A stretch of DNA of 34,534 nt from NCBI GenBank assembly GCA_964553775.1, contig CAZKLU010000013.1, forward strand, positions 1 through 34,534. The letters are read 5' to 3'. The notes beneath the pieces are model-generated. The model searched no databases. It was not told the origin of the DNA and worked only from the letters and a program-made list of their open reading frames with translations. Position numbers and translations under genes: made by a program. The stretch comes from RUG626 sp964553775. Lineage in GTDB: Bacteria; Bacillota; Clostridia; Oscillospirales; Oscillospiraceae. This document shows, piece after piece, positions 26,528-33,559 of this stretch. Positions within the stretch are counted from its first letter, which is position 1. Every line of letters begins with the position of its first letter.

Positions 26528-26619
26528 AAGGTGAATATAACAAAACCTTTTTGAATACGACTTGAACGGATAAATCTATGCTCAAATTTAGAAGGTACAA
26601 AGGGTAATTAGAAATCAGG

Positions 26620-26723
26620 TAAGCACCGGAAAGATTCCAATTTTATAAAATCAGCTCAATGTGAAGGGTGCTTAATGATAAGCACTCCAACGTCTGTTTC
26701 AGGCGAGTTGCTTTGTTTTCCTT
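26620..26723 (+). ncRNA. Candidate alternative-folding RNA element
   Basis: TAAGCACC (26620-26627) pairs perfectly with GGTGCTTA (26667-26674). The latter can instead pair with TAAGCAC (26679-26685). AAGCACTC (26680-26687) can pair with GAGTTGCTT (26705-26713, one bulge), enclosing CGTCTG/CAGGCG, and TGTTTTCCTT follows. This is the segment order expected of an attenuator with a terminator. No known riboswitch consensus was recognised, and no clear promoter in front of it was found, so transcription is unproven. Its first part also contains the dispersed AAGCAC...TTATAAAA element (26621-26652). Confidence 0.3.
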
Positions 26724-26805
26724 AAAAAATGACGGAATAAAGTGCGGGTCGAGAAGTTCCCGCATAATTTAACGCAAAATTTTACACTTCTCTGATAAAA
26801 ACCCC

Positions 26806-26834
26806 TTGCTAAAGTGGTTTTTTTATGTTATTAT
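26806..26834 (+). promoter_or_regulatory. Promoter of the NYN gene
   Basis: TTGCTA (26806-26811), 17-nt spacer, TATTAT (26829-26834), about 50 nt before the start. An overlapping TTATAT offers an alternative -10. Confidence 0.6.
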
Positions 26835-26885
26835 ATATGTGCGCGGGAAAAGAAAAAAATAATTCAGAAAGGAGGATGAGTAAAA

Positions 26886-27683
26886 TTGTCAATTCCGGTT
26901 GATAATTATATCAATCAACGTTTAGCGGTTCTGATTGACGCGGATAACGTCCCTCGCGGAACCCTCAAGGGGATTATGGAAGAAATCGCGCTCTACGGCA
27001 CACCTACGATAAAGCGTATATACGGAGACTGGACTTCACCAAATATTTCCGGTTGGAAATCATCGCTTCTTGAAAACGCGGTCACGCCAGTTCAACAGTA
27101 TAGCTACACAACGGGGAAAAATTCTACCGACTCGGCCATGATAATCGATGCCATGGACATACTTTACACTGAGAAAGTTGATGGCTTCGTTCTCGTGTCC
27201 AGCGACTCGGACTTTACGAGACTCGCTATAAGGCTCAGAGAAGCCGGAATGATGGTTATCGGTATCGGAGAGAAAAAAACTCCAAGTCCATTTATCGTCG
27301 CTTGTGATAAGTTCATCTATATTGAGGTTATACGACAGCACACGGTTGAAAGTACGGTTCCCGACAGTTCTCTCCCAGCCGATAAACGCAAACAGCAACG
27401 TTCGCGGGGTGAGGGCGAATCAAGTCTCAAGGATATAGAGAAAATGATAGCGGAATCAATAGCTGATCTGTCGAACCTTACAAGCGACACAGGAGGATCT
27501 GTATTCATGGGTGAACTTGGCAATCTCATACTCAAAAAGCAGCCTGATTTCGACTGTCGCAATTATGGCTTTAAGTCTTTGAGTGCGATGATAAAGTCGA
27601 TGGATCGCTTTGAGGTTGAGTTTCGTCCGACCACAGATCCCAATATCAAACATCCATATGTACGAAACAGGGATAAAGAATGA
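26886..27683 (+). CDS. NYN-domain putative RNase with C-terminal OST-HTH-like domain
   Basis: The 265-aa protein has an N-terminal NYN (PIN-like) domain of the LabA/DUF88 type. Its acidic metal-binding set is visible in LIDADNVP (Asp18, Asp20), GKNSTDSAM (Asp82) and VSSDSDF (Asp107, Asp109). After a charged linker (about 158-180) the C-terminal 80 residues resemble an OST-HTH/LOTUS RNA-binding domain (FMGELGNLILKKQPDFDCRN). The family is thought to cut RNA. It starts at TTG 26886, 10 nt after AGGAGG; the ATG at 26877 is out of frame. It overlaps the phosphoesterase gene by ATGA. Confidence 0.85.
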   Translation: MSIPVDNYINQRLAVLIDADNVPRGTLKGIMEEIALYGTPTIKRIYGDWTSPNISGWKSSLLENAVTPVQQYSYTTGKNSTDSAMIIDAMDILYTEKVDGFVLVSSDSDFTRLAIRLREAGMMVIGIGEKKTPSPFIVACDKFIYIEVIRQHTVESTVPDSSLPADKRKQQRSRGEGESSLKDIEKMIAESIADLSNLTSDTGGSVFMGELGNLILKKQPDFDCRNYGFKSLSAMIKSMDRFEVEFRPTTDPNIKHPYVRNRDKE

Positions 27684-28528
27684 AAAAGAAAAAGCGAAAA
27701 GGCAGCATTATTATACCAGCTTTCATAATTGCAGCAGCGGTGTTTTTGATTTACGACAGCAACACGAGAATAGTTATTGACAAGTACACTTTGGAAAGTA
27801 ATAAGCTGCCGGAGAATTTTGATGGATTTCAGATAGTCCTTCTCTCAGATATTCACAACGCCGTATTTGGGGATGGAAACGCTGACCTTTTTGACGCTGT
27901 ATCGATGTGCGAACCGGATATTATAGTCCTGACAGGGGACATAATAGATGGTTCTGCCGAAAGAGATGACGAGTACCTTACGGAGCTTGCCGATGGTCTT
28001 TTGAAAATCGCGCCAACGTACTATGTGACGGGCAACCACGAGTGGGCATCCGGCTGGGTGAGCGGTATATTTTCTATTCTCAAAAGTCGAGGTGTGACGG
28101 CTTTGAGAAACGAATATACGCTGCTGAAACGCGGCAGCGAGGAAATAGTTTTAGCGGGCGTGGATGATCCTAACGGTCCCTACGACCAGAAATCACCTGA
28201 AGAACTTGTAAGTGAGATACGATCCGTGAAGGGAAACGAGCTTATAATTATGCTCGCGCATCGCAACACGGAGCTTTCGCTGTGGGCTTCCCTCGGTGTT
28301 GACATCATTTTTTCAGGACACGCGCACGGTGGTCTTATCAGACTTCCGTTCACCGATGGGCTTATAGCACCTGGTCAGGGACTTTTCCCAACATGGACAT
28401 CAGGTATCTATACAGAGGGTGAATCACAGATGGTGGTTTCACGCGGCATGACCGGTTCTCACGGTGTGCCGAGAGTGCTGAATAATCCTGAAGTTACCTG
28501 CGTAACGCTGCGCTCAAAATCAAATTAA
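27680..28528 (+). CDS. Membrane-anchored metallophosphoesterase (YkoQ/YaeI type)
   Basis: The 282-aa protein starts with a Lys/Arg-rich stretch and one transmembrane helix (about 9-25), then a calcineurin-like phosphoesterase domain. Motifs in order are SDIHN (Asp57, His59), GDIID (86-90), GNHE (118-121), AHRN and SGHAHGG. Relatives include YaeI-type enzymes that act on phospholipid-linked pyrophosphates such as UDP-diacylglucosamine, but this organism type has no obvious need for that step, so the substrate is open. It is translationally coupled to the NYN gene. Confidence 0.87.
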   Translation: MKKKKRKGSIIIPAFIIAAAVFLIYDSNTRIVIDKYTLESNKLPENFDGFQIVLLSDIHNAVFGDGNADLFDAVSMCEPDIIVLTGDIIDGSAERDDEYLTELADGLLKIAPTYYVTGNHEWASGWVSGIFSILKSRGVTALRNEYTLLKRGSEEIVLAGVDDPNGPYDQKSPEELVSEIRSVKGNELIIMLAHRNTELSLWASLGVDIIFSGHAHGGLIRLPFTDGLIAPGQGLFPTWTSGIYTEGESQMVVSRGMTGSHGVPRVLNNPEVTCVTLRSKSN

Positions 28529-28997
28529 ATTTCATGTTCATTAGCCTAAATATTTGTCCAATGTATATTACTCGCGAAAGTAAGGTCAGCGGAACCTTTA
28601 GGTTGAATCGTGTTTTGGACATAAAATCCTCATACCCTTCACGGTTCAGCCGTAAATGGAAGTCGGTAAAAATGCTTTAATTCTGAATCATTTCACAAGA
28701 CTTCCATTGTAAAGTAATATACAATTAATTTTGCATTACGGTACACATAATTTTTACCGCAGCCGGCATATAATGATAAGGTAATCATTTTGAAGGGGGT
28801 CGTAAAGATGAGTGTATTTTGTAAAGATGACGAGAAAAAGGACATAGACGATATGATATACGGTGACATACATCAAAAACCGAGTGAGAGATAAGTATGT
28901 GACTGCTTTTCAATGTTACGATGGACATGGGGTGAGAGAAATGTAAAGTCTGTTATTTTGTACTCAGTATAAACAAACACAAAGGATATGTGATAAT
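28529..28997. other. Phosphoesterase-prfB spacer
   Basis: This 469-nt stretch contains a long-range inverted repeat, AATGGAAGTC (28655-28664) with GACTTCCATT (28699-28708), a TATAAT at 28769-28774 without a good -35 box, and the small ORF at 28808-28894. No terminator with a T run was found after the phosphoesterase gene. Confidence 0.55.
28808..28894 (+). CDS. Possible 28-aa acidic/basic small protein
   Basis: An ATG at 28808 is preceded at good spacing by GAAGGGGGTCG, one of the strongest ribosome binding sites in the window, and a TATAAT lies 34 nt before it. The 28 codons end at TAA 28892-28894. The product is highly charged (KDDEKKDIDD in the middle), has one Cys and no hydrophobic segment. 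I do not recognise a family. It lies about 100 nt before prfB and could be a real small protein or a leader ORF. Confidence 0.4.
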   Translation: MSVFCKDDEKKDIDDMIYGDIHQKPSER

Positions 28998-30107
28998 ATG
29001 ATAGTGGAATATGAGGATTACAAATTTAAGCTAAACGCGATGAAGCCCCAGGTTGAGACACTTAAAGCGGCTGTGAAGCTTGATGAAGCACTGGAGGAAA
29101 TAAAGAAACTTGAAGCTGAGAGTGAGCAGGAGGGATTTTGGAATGATCTTCAACATTCTCAAAAGGTTCAGCAGAGGCTCAAACAGCTTCGTGGAAAATG
29201 TGATAAGTTCACGGCTCTTCAAAACCGATACGAGGATTTAGTGACACTCTGTGATATGGCTATCGAAGAGGACGATGAAACGATGCTGCCCGAAATTGAG
29301 TCGGAGTACAGGGATTTTTCAAAATCGCTTGATGACGCAAGCCTTGAAACTATGCTCTCAGGCGAGTACGATTCGAGCAACGCAATACTTTCGTTCCATG
29401 CCGGAGCCGGTGGTACCGAGGCTCAGGACTGGACGGAGATGCTGTACCGTATGTATACCCGATGGGCAGAAAGACACGACTTCAAATATACGATTCTTGA
29501 CTATCTTGATGGAGAGGAAGCAGGTATAAAATCGGCGGTTATCAAGATAGAGGGCGAGAATGCTTACGGATACTTAAAAAGTGAAAGCGGTATACACCGT
29601 TTAGTCCGCATTTCGCCGTTCGACGCATCAGGCAGACGGCACACCTCGTTCGCTGCTGTTGAGGTAATGCCGGAGATTACGGACGATGAGGAGATAGTGT
29701 TGAACGATGAGGATATTAAAATGGATGTGTATCGCTCTTCGGGAGCGGGAGGACAGAAAGTAAACAAGACATCTTCCGCTGTACGCCTGACGCACATACC
29801 GACAGGAATTGTTGTTGCAAGTCAGGTGGAGAGAAGTCATTTCCAGAATCTTGAGAACTGCAAGAGTATGCTTCGGGCAAAGCTTGCGGAGATAAAAGAG
29901 CGTGAGCATCTTGAAAAAATAGAGGACATAAAGGGTGTGCAAATGAAAATCGAATGGGGCAGTCAGATACGGAGTTATGTGTTCATGCCCTATACGCTCG
30001 CGAAGGATCATCGGACAGGGTATGAAAACGGAAACATAAATGCTGTGATGGATGGAGATATTGATGGATTTATAAACGCATACCTGACAATGAAAGCACA
30101 AAGCTGA
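28998..30107 (+). CDS. prfB: Peptide chain release factor 2
   Basis: The 369-aa protein releases peptides at UGA and UAA. The anticodon-like tripeptide is Ser-Pro-Phe (206-208, in VRISPFDASG), which defines RF2 rather than RF1, and the GGQ catalytic loop is at 251-253. The frame is continuous from the start. The usual autoregulatory frameshift site CTT-TGA near codon 26 is replaced by CTT-GAT (codons 28-29, 29079-29084), so no internal UGA control exists. The ATG at 28998 follows AAAGGA by 11 nt. secA, which often precedes prfB, is absent here. Confidence 0.95.
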   Translation: MIVEYEDYKFKLNAMKPQVETLKAAVKLDEALEEIKKLEAESEQEGFWNDLQHSQKVQQRLKQLRGKCDKFTALQNRYEDLVTLCDMAIEEDDETMLPEIESEYRDFSKSLDDASLETMLSGEYDSSNAILSFHAGAGGTEAQDWTEMLYRMYTRWAERHDFKYTILDYLDGEEAGIKSAVIKIEGENAYGYLKSESGIHRLVRISPFDASGRRHTSFAAVEVMPEITDDEEIVLNDEDIKMDVYRSSGAGGQKVNKTSSAVRLTHIPTGIVVASQVERSHFQNLENCKSMLRAKLAEIKEREHLEKIEDIKGVQMKIEWGSQIRSYVFMPYTLAKDHRTGYENGNINAVMDGDIDGFINAYLTMKAQS

Positions 30108-30200
30108 TGGAGATTGGAAATTCAAAAATAGCATATATAAATAAGCACTCAGGAGTACAGGCAAAATGCTATGCTTATGAATTGCGGTTTTGCTGGTTGC

Positions 30201-30254
30201 AGTAGACGGCAGCAGCAATCGCCGTTTACTGTAAAGTTATAAGTTGCTGTTTTA
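30201..30254. repeat. AGTARACG hairpin element, copy 2
   Basis: AGTAGACGGC (30201-30210) pairs with GCCGTTTACT (30221-30230), with one G-U pair. It aligns with 10747-10800 over 54 nt without gaps. As at the other copy, an AAGCAC/GCTTAT motif precedes it. Confidence 0.45.
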
Positions 30255-30440
30255 ATACCATCATACAGCGGAACCGGTAAGCCCTGATTATACTAATCAG
30301 AATTAAAAATCTCACTTAATATAATTATTTTCAAATCCATACCAAGCAAAATACTACCGCATTGGCGCATTTTGAATACCATATTTGTGAACATCAATTT
30401 GCGGACTCAATAAAACGCACTGTATTATAGAAACACGATT

Positions 30441-30484
30441 CCCATACTCTATGAGTAATGTCATAAAGTATGGGGTTTTCTATA
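30441..30484 (+). terminator. Hairpin with short T run
   Basis: CCCATACT (30441-30448) pairs with AGTATGGG (30467-30474), with an inner TATGA/TCATA stem, followed by GTTTTCTAT. It has terminator form, 330 nt past prfB, so it may end the prfB message or an unrecognised transcript. Confidence 0.5.
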
Positions 30485-30854
30485 TGTTCGCGCATAAGAG
30501 TTGCGGAACTTAAAATTTCACAGCGCTTATGGGAATCAATTTTGCGGAAACATAACCATGCTTTAGGTGTTTTACGCTGAAGGATGTGCAATATAATCCG
30601 ATCTTATTTCTTGTTGCAATTCCGTCTGAATAGACAGCTTCAGACAATGCAGCGAGATGTAAAGCGTTGGCAAAAATCACCTTAGAGAAAAGCGGCGTGA
30701 AACTTTGCTGGCAGTAAATGCGTAAAATGCCACAAACCGGAAATTAACTAAAAAACGAACTGACACAATGTGTGAACGTAATTCACTGTCTGTTTACAGT
30801 CTATTTACTCTCAAAATGCCGCATTTTCACACTTATTTTTTTGCAACTTCTGTA

Positions 30855-30883
30855 TTGCGAAATAAGTGTTCCCGTGCTATAAT
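30855..30883 (+). promoter_or_regulatory. Promoter of the tautomerase gene
   Basis: TTGCGA (30855-30860), 17-nt spacer, TATAAT (30878-30883), 34 nt before the ATG. Confidence 0.72.
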
Positions 30884-30917
30884 AGCGTTGATAACAAAAT
30901 GAAAGGAGAGTCTATTT

Positions 30918-31259
30918 ATGCCATACATTGAATCAAAAATCACTCTGCCGGTCACAGACTCAAAAAAAGAGTCTATAAAGTCTAAGCTCGGTGAGGCAGT
31001 GTCGATTATCCACAAGCCGGAGTCATATCTCATGGTCGGTATAGAGGATAATATTGACTTGTGGTTTGCCGGAACTAAGCTCGATAAGGGAGCGTATGTG
31101 TCCGTGAGCCTTTTTGGGAAGGCTTCGCCGTCTGATTACGAGAAGATGACTGCCGCTATTTGCGATATTCTTAACAAAGAGCTTGATATTCCCTCGTCCG
31201 CAATTTATGTGACATACCACCCCGTTAGCGACTGGGGCTGGAACGGCGGAAACTTTTAG
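30918..31259 (+). CDS. MIF-like tautomerase
   Basis: The 113-aa protein matches the macrophage migration inhibitory factor family in length and landmarks. Pro2 would become the catalytic N-terminal proline after Met removal. Lys33 sits in IHKPESYLMVGI at the position of the MIF active-site lysine, and the C-terminus has the VYxxY-then-WNxxxF pattern (YVTYHPVSDWGWNGGNF). Members form trimers with keto-enol (phenylpyruvate) tautomerase activity. The mammalian CXXC oxidoreductase motif is missing. It starts at ATG 30918 after AAAGGAG, has its own promoter and appears monocistronic. The natural substrate in bacteria is mostly unknown. Confidence 0.88.
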   Translation: MPYIESKITLPVTDSKKESIKSKLGEAVSIIHKPESYLMVGIEDNIDLWFAGTKLDKGAYVSVSLFGKASPSDYEKMTAAICDILNKELDIPSSAIYVTYHPVSDWGWNGGNF

Positions 31260-31281
31260 AGACTTCAAAATATCTCGGCGG

Positions 31282-31377
31282 GTGCGGATTTTCAAGCACG
31301 GATTTGCTGAGTTATATGACGAAAGCGCACTGACGGATGTACGTTTTTTCAACGCGGTAATCGACAGATTTTGTTGA
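31282..31377 (+). pseudogene. Short open stretch, possible gene remnant
   Basis: From GTG 31282 to TGA 31375-31377 there are 31 codons with protein-like composition, including FAELYDESALTDVRFFN. There is no ribosome binding site, and the same frame runs upstream into the out-of-frame end of the tautomerase gene. It may be the fossil 3' end of a lost gene or chance. Confidence 0.22.
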
Positions 31378-31515
31378 AAAGATGTATGCGAAAATATACT
31401 AAACAGGCTACAAAGTCATTTATTTGCAGAGTCTTAGACCATAAAATACGAGCATTCTAAAAAAGAACAAAACATTTGTCTGTGAAAAATTGCGGAGGCT
31501 CTGTTTTCGCAGGAA

Positions 31516-31545
31516 AAGCACTGTTATGATCCGATTTTATAAAAC
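31516..31545. repeat. AAGCAC-GATCC-TTATAAAA element, copy Z
   Basis: AAGCAC, 6 nt, GATCCG, 3 nt, TTATAAAA. Relative to the copy at 10607-10636 it differs by a one-base insertion and about six substitutions. Confidence 0.4.
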
Positions 31546-31655
31546 GGCACTGTATTTTATTGTTTAATATAATGCCCCCAATATTTAACGATTACTGAGA
31601 TACATTTGATCTAAGAAAATTCATCAGCATATTTTCAGAAAGAAGGAATTTTATA

Positions 31656-32807
31656 ATGAAAAATAATCTAAAGAAACTTACAGTAATACTATTGTCATTT
31701 GCGCTTATATTCGCTCTTGTTGCCTGTGGTGGAAACGATACTGACACATCTGACGATTCATCAGATTCTCAGACCAGCGATGACACCAACGATACAGCAG
31801 AACCCGACACCACCGAACCGGTCAACGGAGAAACAGCCGACACAACGGATTCTGCTGACAGCAGCGACAACTCGGAGTCTTCAGACGAAGGAGTTGACAA
31901 TACAAGTGAAACAGAAAACACTGAATCCTCCGGTGAGCCGCTGAATGTATCGTTCATGAAGGGACCGACAGGAATCGGTGCTGCATATCTTATGGACAAT
32001 CAGGATGGGCAATATAATTTTTCGGTTGAATCTGATGTTTCCCTTGTAAACTCAGGACTTATAAGCGGAAGTATCGATATTGCGGCTGTCCCGACAAATG
32101 TTGCGGCTACGTTGTACAACAAGACCGGTGGCAATATTAAAGTAGCCGCTATCAATACTCTCGGAGTGCTATATATACTTGAAAACGGAGATAGCATAGC
32201 GAACGTATCAGACCTTGAGGGCAGGACAATTTATGCAACGGGTCAGGGTTCCAATCCGCAGTATGTACTTGAATATGTTCTGAATGCAAACGGTCTTATT
32301 GACGGAGATAACGTAACGATAGAGTACCTTGACTCCGACGAACTTGCGACAAAGATGGCGGCGGGTGAACTTGATATTGCTATGCTTCCTGTTCCAAACG
32401 CGACAAGTGTACTTGTGAAGAACGAGAATATCCGTGTCGCTCTCAGCATGACCGAGGAGTGGGAAAGTGCCGGAGGCGGTACACTCACTCAGGGCTGCAT
32501 TGTCGCGAGTGACAGTGTAACGGATGATGAACTTGCAACATTTCTGGAGTTTTACGAAACTTCTATAAATTATATGGCGGACGAAAACAACATTGATGAC
32601 GCGGCGGCTTTGGCGGTCAAGTATGAGATAGTAGGTTCCGAGGCAATAGCTAAACGCGCTCTTCCCGACTGCAACCTCACATACATAGCTGGATCGGACA
32701 ATATGCGCGAAACGCTTGCCCCGTATTACGAAATACTTGCCTCGTTCAACGCCGATTCAATCGGCGGCAGTGTACCCGATGACGCATTCTATAGGGAAAT
32801 CAGCTGA
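31656..32807 (+). CDS. ABC transporter substrate-binding lipoprotein (NitT/TauT/SsuA-like)
   Basis: The 383-aa protein has a type II signal peptide with lipobox LVAC (Cys24), so it would be a lipoprotein on the outer face of the membrane. Residues 25-95 are a Ser/Thr/Asp/Glu-rich linker without Lys or Arg. The rest is a periplasmic-binding fold related to the NMT1/SsuA group, with FMKGPTGIGAAYL, SGSIDIAAVPTNVA and LEGRTIYATGQGSNPQ. Ligands of the group include nitrate, sulfonates and pyrimidine precursors; the ligand here is not predictable. The ATG follows AGAAAGAAGGAA. It overlaps the permease gene by one base (TGATG). Confidence 0.88.
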   Translation: MKNNLKKLTVILLSFALIFALVACGGNDTDTSDDSSDSQTSDDTNDTAEPDTTEPVNGETADTTDSADSSDNSESSDEGVDNTSETENTESSGEPLNVSFMKGPTGIGAAYLMDNQDGQYNFSVESDVSLVNSGLISGSIDIAAVPTNVAATLYNKTGGNIKVAAINTLGVLYILENGDSIANVSDLEGRTIYATGQGSNPQYVLEYVLNANGLIDGDNVTIEYLDSDELATKMAAGELDIAMLPVPNATSVLVKNENIRVALSMTEEWESAGGGTLTQGCIVASDSVTDDELATFLEFYETSINYMADENNIDDAAALAVKYEIVGSEAIAKRALPDCNLTYIAGSDNMRETLAPYYEILASFNADSIGGSVPDDAFYREIS

Positions 32808-33559
32808 TGCCGCACGGCGGTAAAGGTGAAAATACTCATATAAAAAAAGTTGTACGCAGCACGGTAGCGGCAGTGTTTTGGCTTCTTGTTTGGCAGATTG
32901 CGTCTGTAGCGGTCGGCACGGAGCTGATACTGCCGTCACCGCTGAGAGTTCTTATGGCTCTCAGGGAGATTTGCGTTGAATATGAGTTTTGGCTGACGGT
33001 TTTCACAACACTTGCGAGAATAACAGCAGGACTTGTCAGCGGGATTGTTCTCGGAACACTTCTTGGAGTTCTGATAGCTCTGTCGCACACGGCTGAAAGT
33101 CTGCTGTCACCGATATTGAGAGTTGTGAGGGCAACACCGGTAGCATCGTTTATAATACTTGCGCTTTTATGGATCGGACGCTCAAAAGTACCTGGATTTA
33201 TAGCCTCGCTGATTGTCATACCGGTGGTATCCAGTTCTCTTTCGGAGGCGATAAAAGGTACTGATAAGAATCTTCTTGAGATGGCAAAAGTGTACGATTT
33301 TGGTATTACGAAAACGATAAAGCACATTTACATCCCGTCAGCCGCAGCTTCATGGAACGCTGCCTGTGTCACTGCCGTGGGTTTAGCGTGGAAATCCGGC
33401 GTTGCAGCTGAAGTTCTGTGCCAGCCAAAGCTTGCTATTGGCTCGGAGCTTTATTATTCTAAGATTTACATAGAAACACCGGAGCTTTTCGCGTGGACAG
33501 CTGTTGTTGTGATGCTGAGCTTTGCGGTTGAAACCGTGTTTAGGAGACTATTTCGATAG
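32807..33559 (+). CDS. ABC transporter permease (SsuC/TauC-like)
   Basis: The 250-aa membrane protein has about six transmembrane segments and the EAA coupling loop (SSSLSEAIKGTDKNLLEMAK and the following VYDFG) that contacts the ATPase. The block VRATPVASFIILALLWIGRS is typical of the BPD_transp_1 permeases of the nitrate/sulfonate/taurine branch. The start overlaps the lipoprotein stop codon by one base, and the TAG stop is followed directly by the ATPase ATG. Presumably it works as a homodimer. Confidence 0.88.
   Translation: MPHGGKGENTHIKKVVRSTVAAVFWLLVWQIASVAVGTELILPSPLRVLMALREICVEYEFWLTVFTTLARITAGLVSGIVLGTLLGVLIALSHTAESLLSPILRVVRATPVASFIILALLWIGRSKVPGFIASLIVIPVVSSSLSEAIKGTDKNLLEMAKVYDFGITKTIKHIYIPSAAASWNAACVTAVGLAWKSGVAAEVLCQPKLAIGSELYYSKIYIETPELFAWTAVVVMLSFAVETVFRRLFR

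Larger units (their letters stand above)
26169..26885. other. rpoB-NYN divergent spacer
   Basis: This 717-nt stretch contains the rpoB leader and promoter, the plus-strand terminator 26494-26527, a possible alternative-folding RNA element (26620-26723) and the promoter of the NYN gene. No protein-coding gene is supported. Confidence 0.65.
30108..30917. other. prfB-tautomerase spacer
   Basis: This 810-nt A+T-rich stretch is without a supported gene. It contains an AAGCAC...ATGCTTAT motif (30143-30178), the hairpin repeat 30201-30254, the hairpin at 30441-30474 and the tautomerase promoter. TTGCGGA occurs three times (30399, 30501, 30542). The stretch may include fossils of lost genes. Confidence 0.55.
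31260..31655. other. Tautomerase-ABC operon spacer
   Basis: This 396-nt stretch contains a short protein-like open stretch (31282-31377), the third AAGCAC...TTATAAAA element (31516-31545), and a TATAAT (31568-31573) without a convincing -35 box that may serve the ABC operon. No TPP riboswitch or other known leader is seen. Confidence 0.5.

Noticed and set aside
30394..30591. 65-codon minus-strand ORF in the prfB-tautomerase spacer
   Set aside because: It would start at a TTG without a ribosome binding site and runs through the 30441-30474 hairpin; no family is recognised.
31260..31655. TPP riboswitch in front of the SsuA/THI5-like importer
   Set aside because: The conserved CTGAGA and ACCTGATCTGGATAAT-type blocks are absent, so a thiamine-precursor role is not supported.
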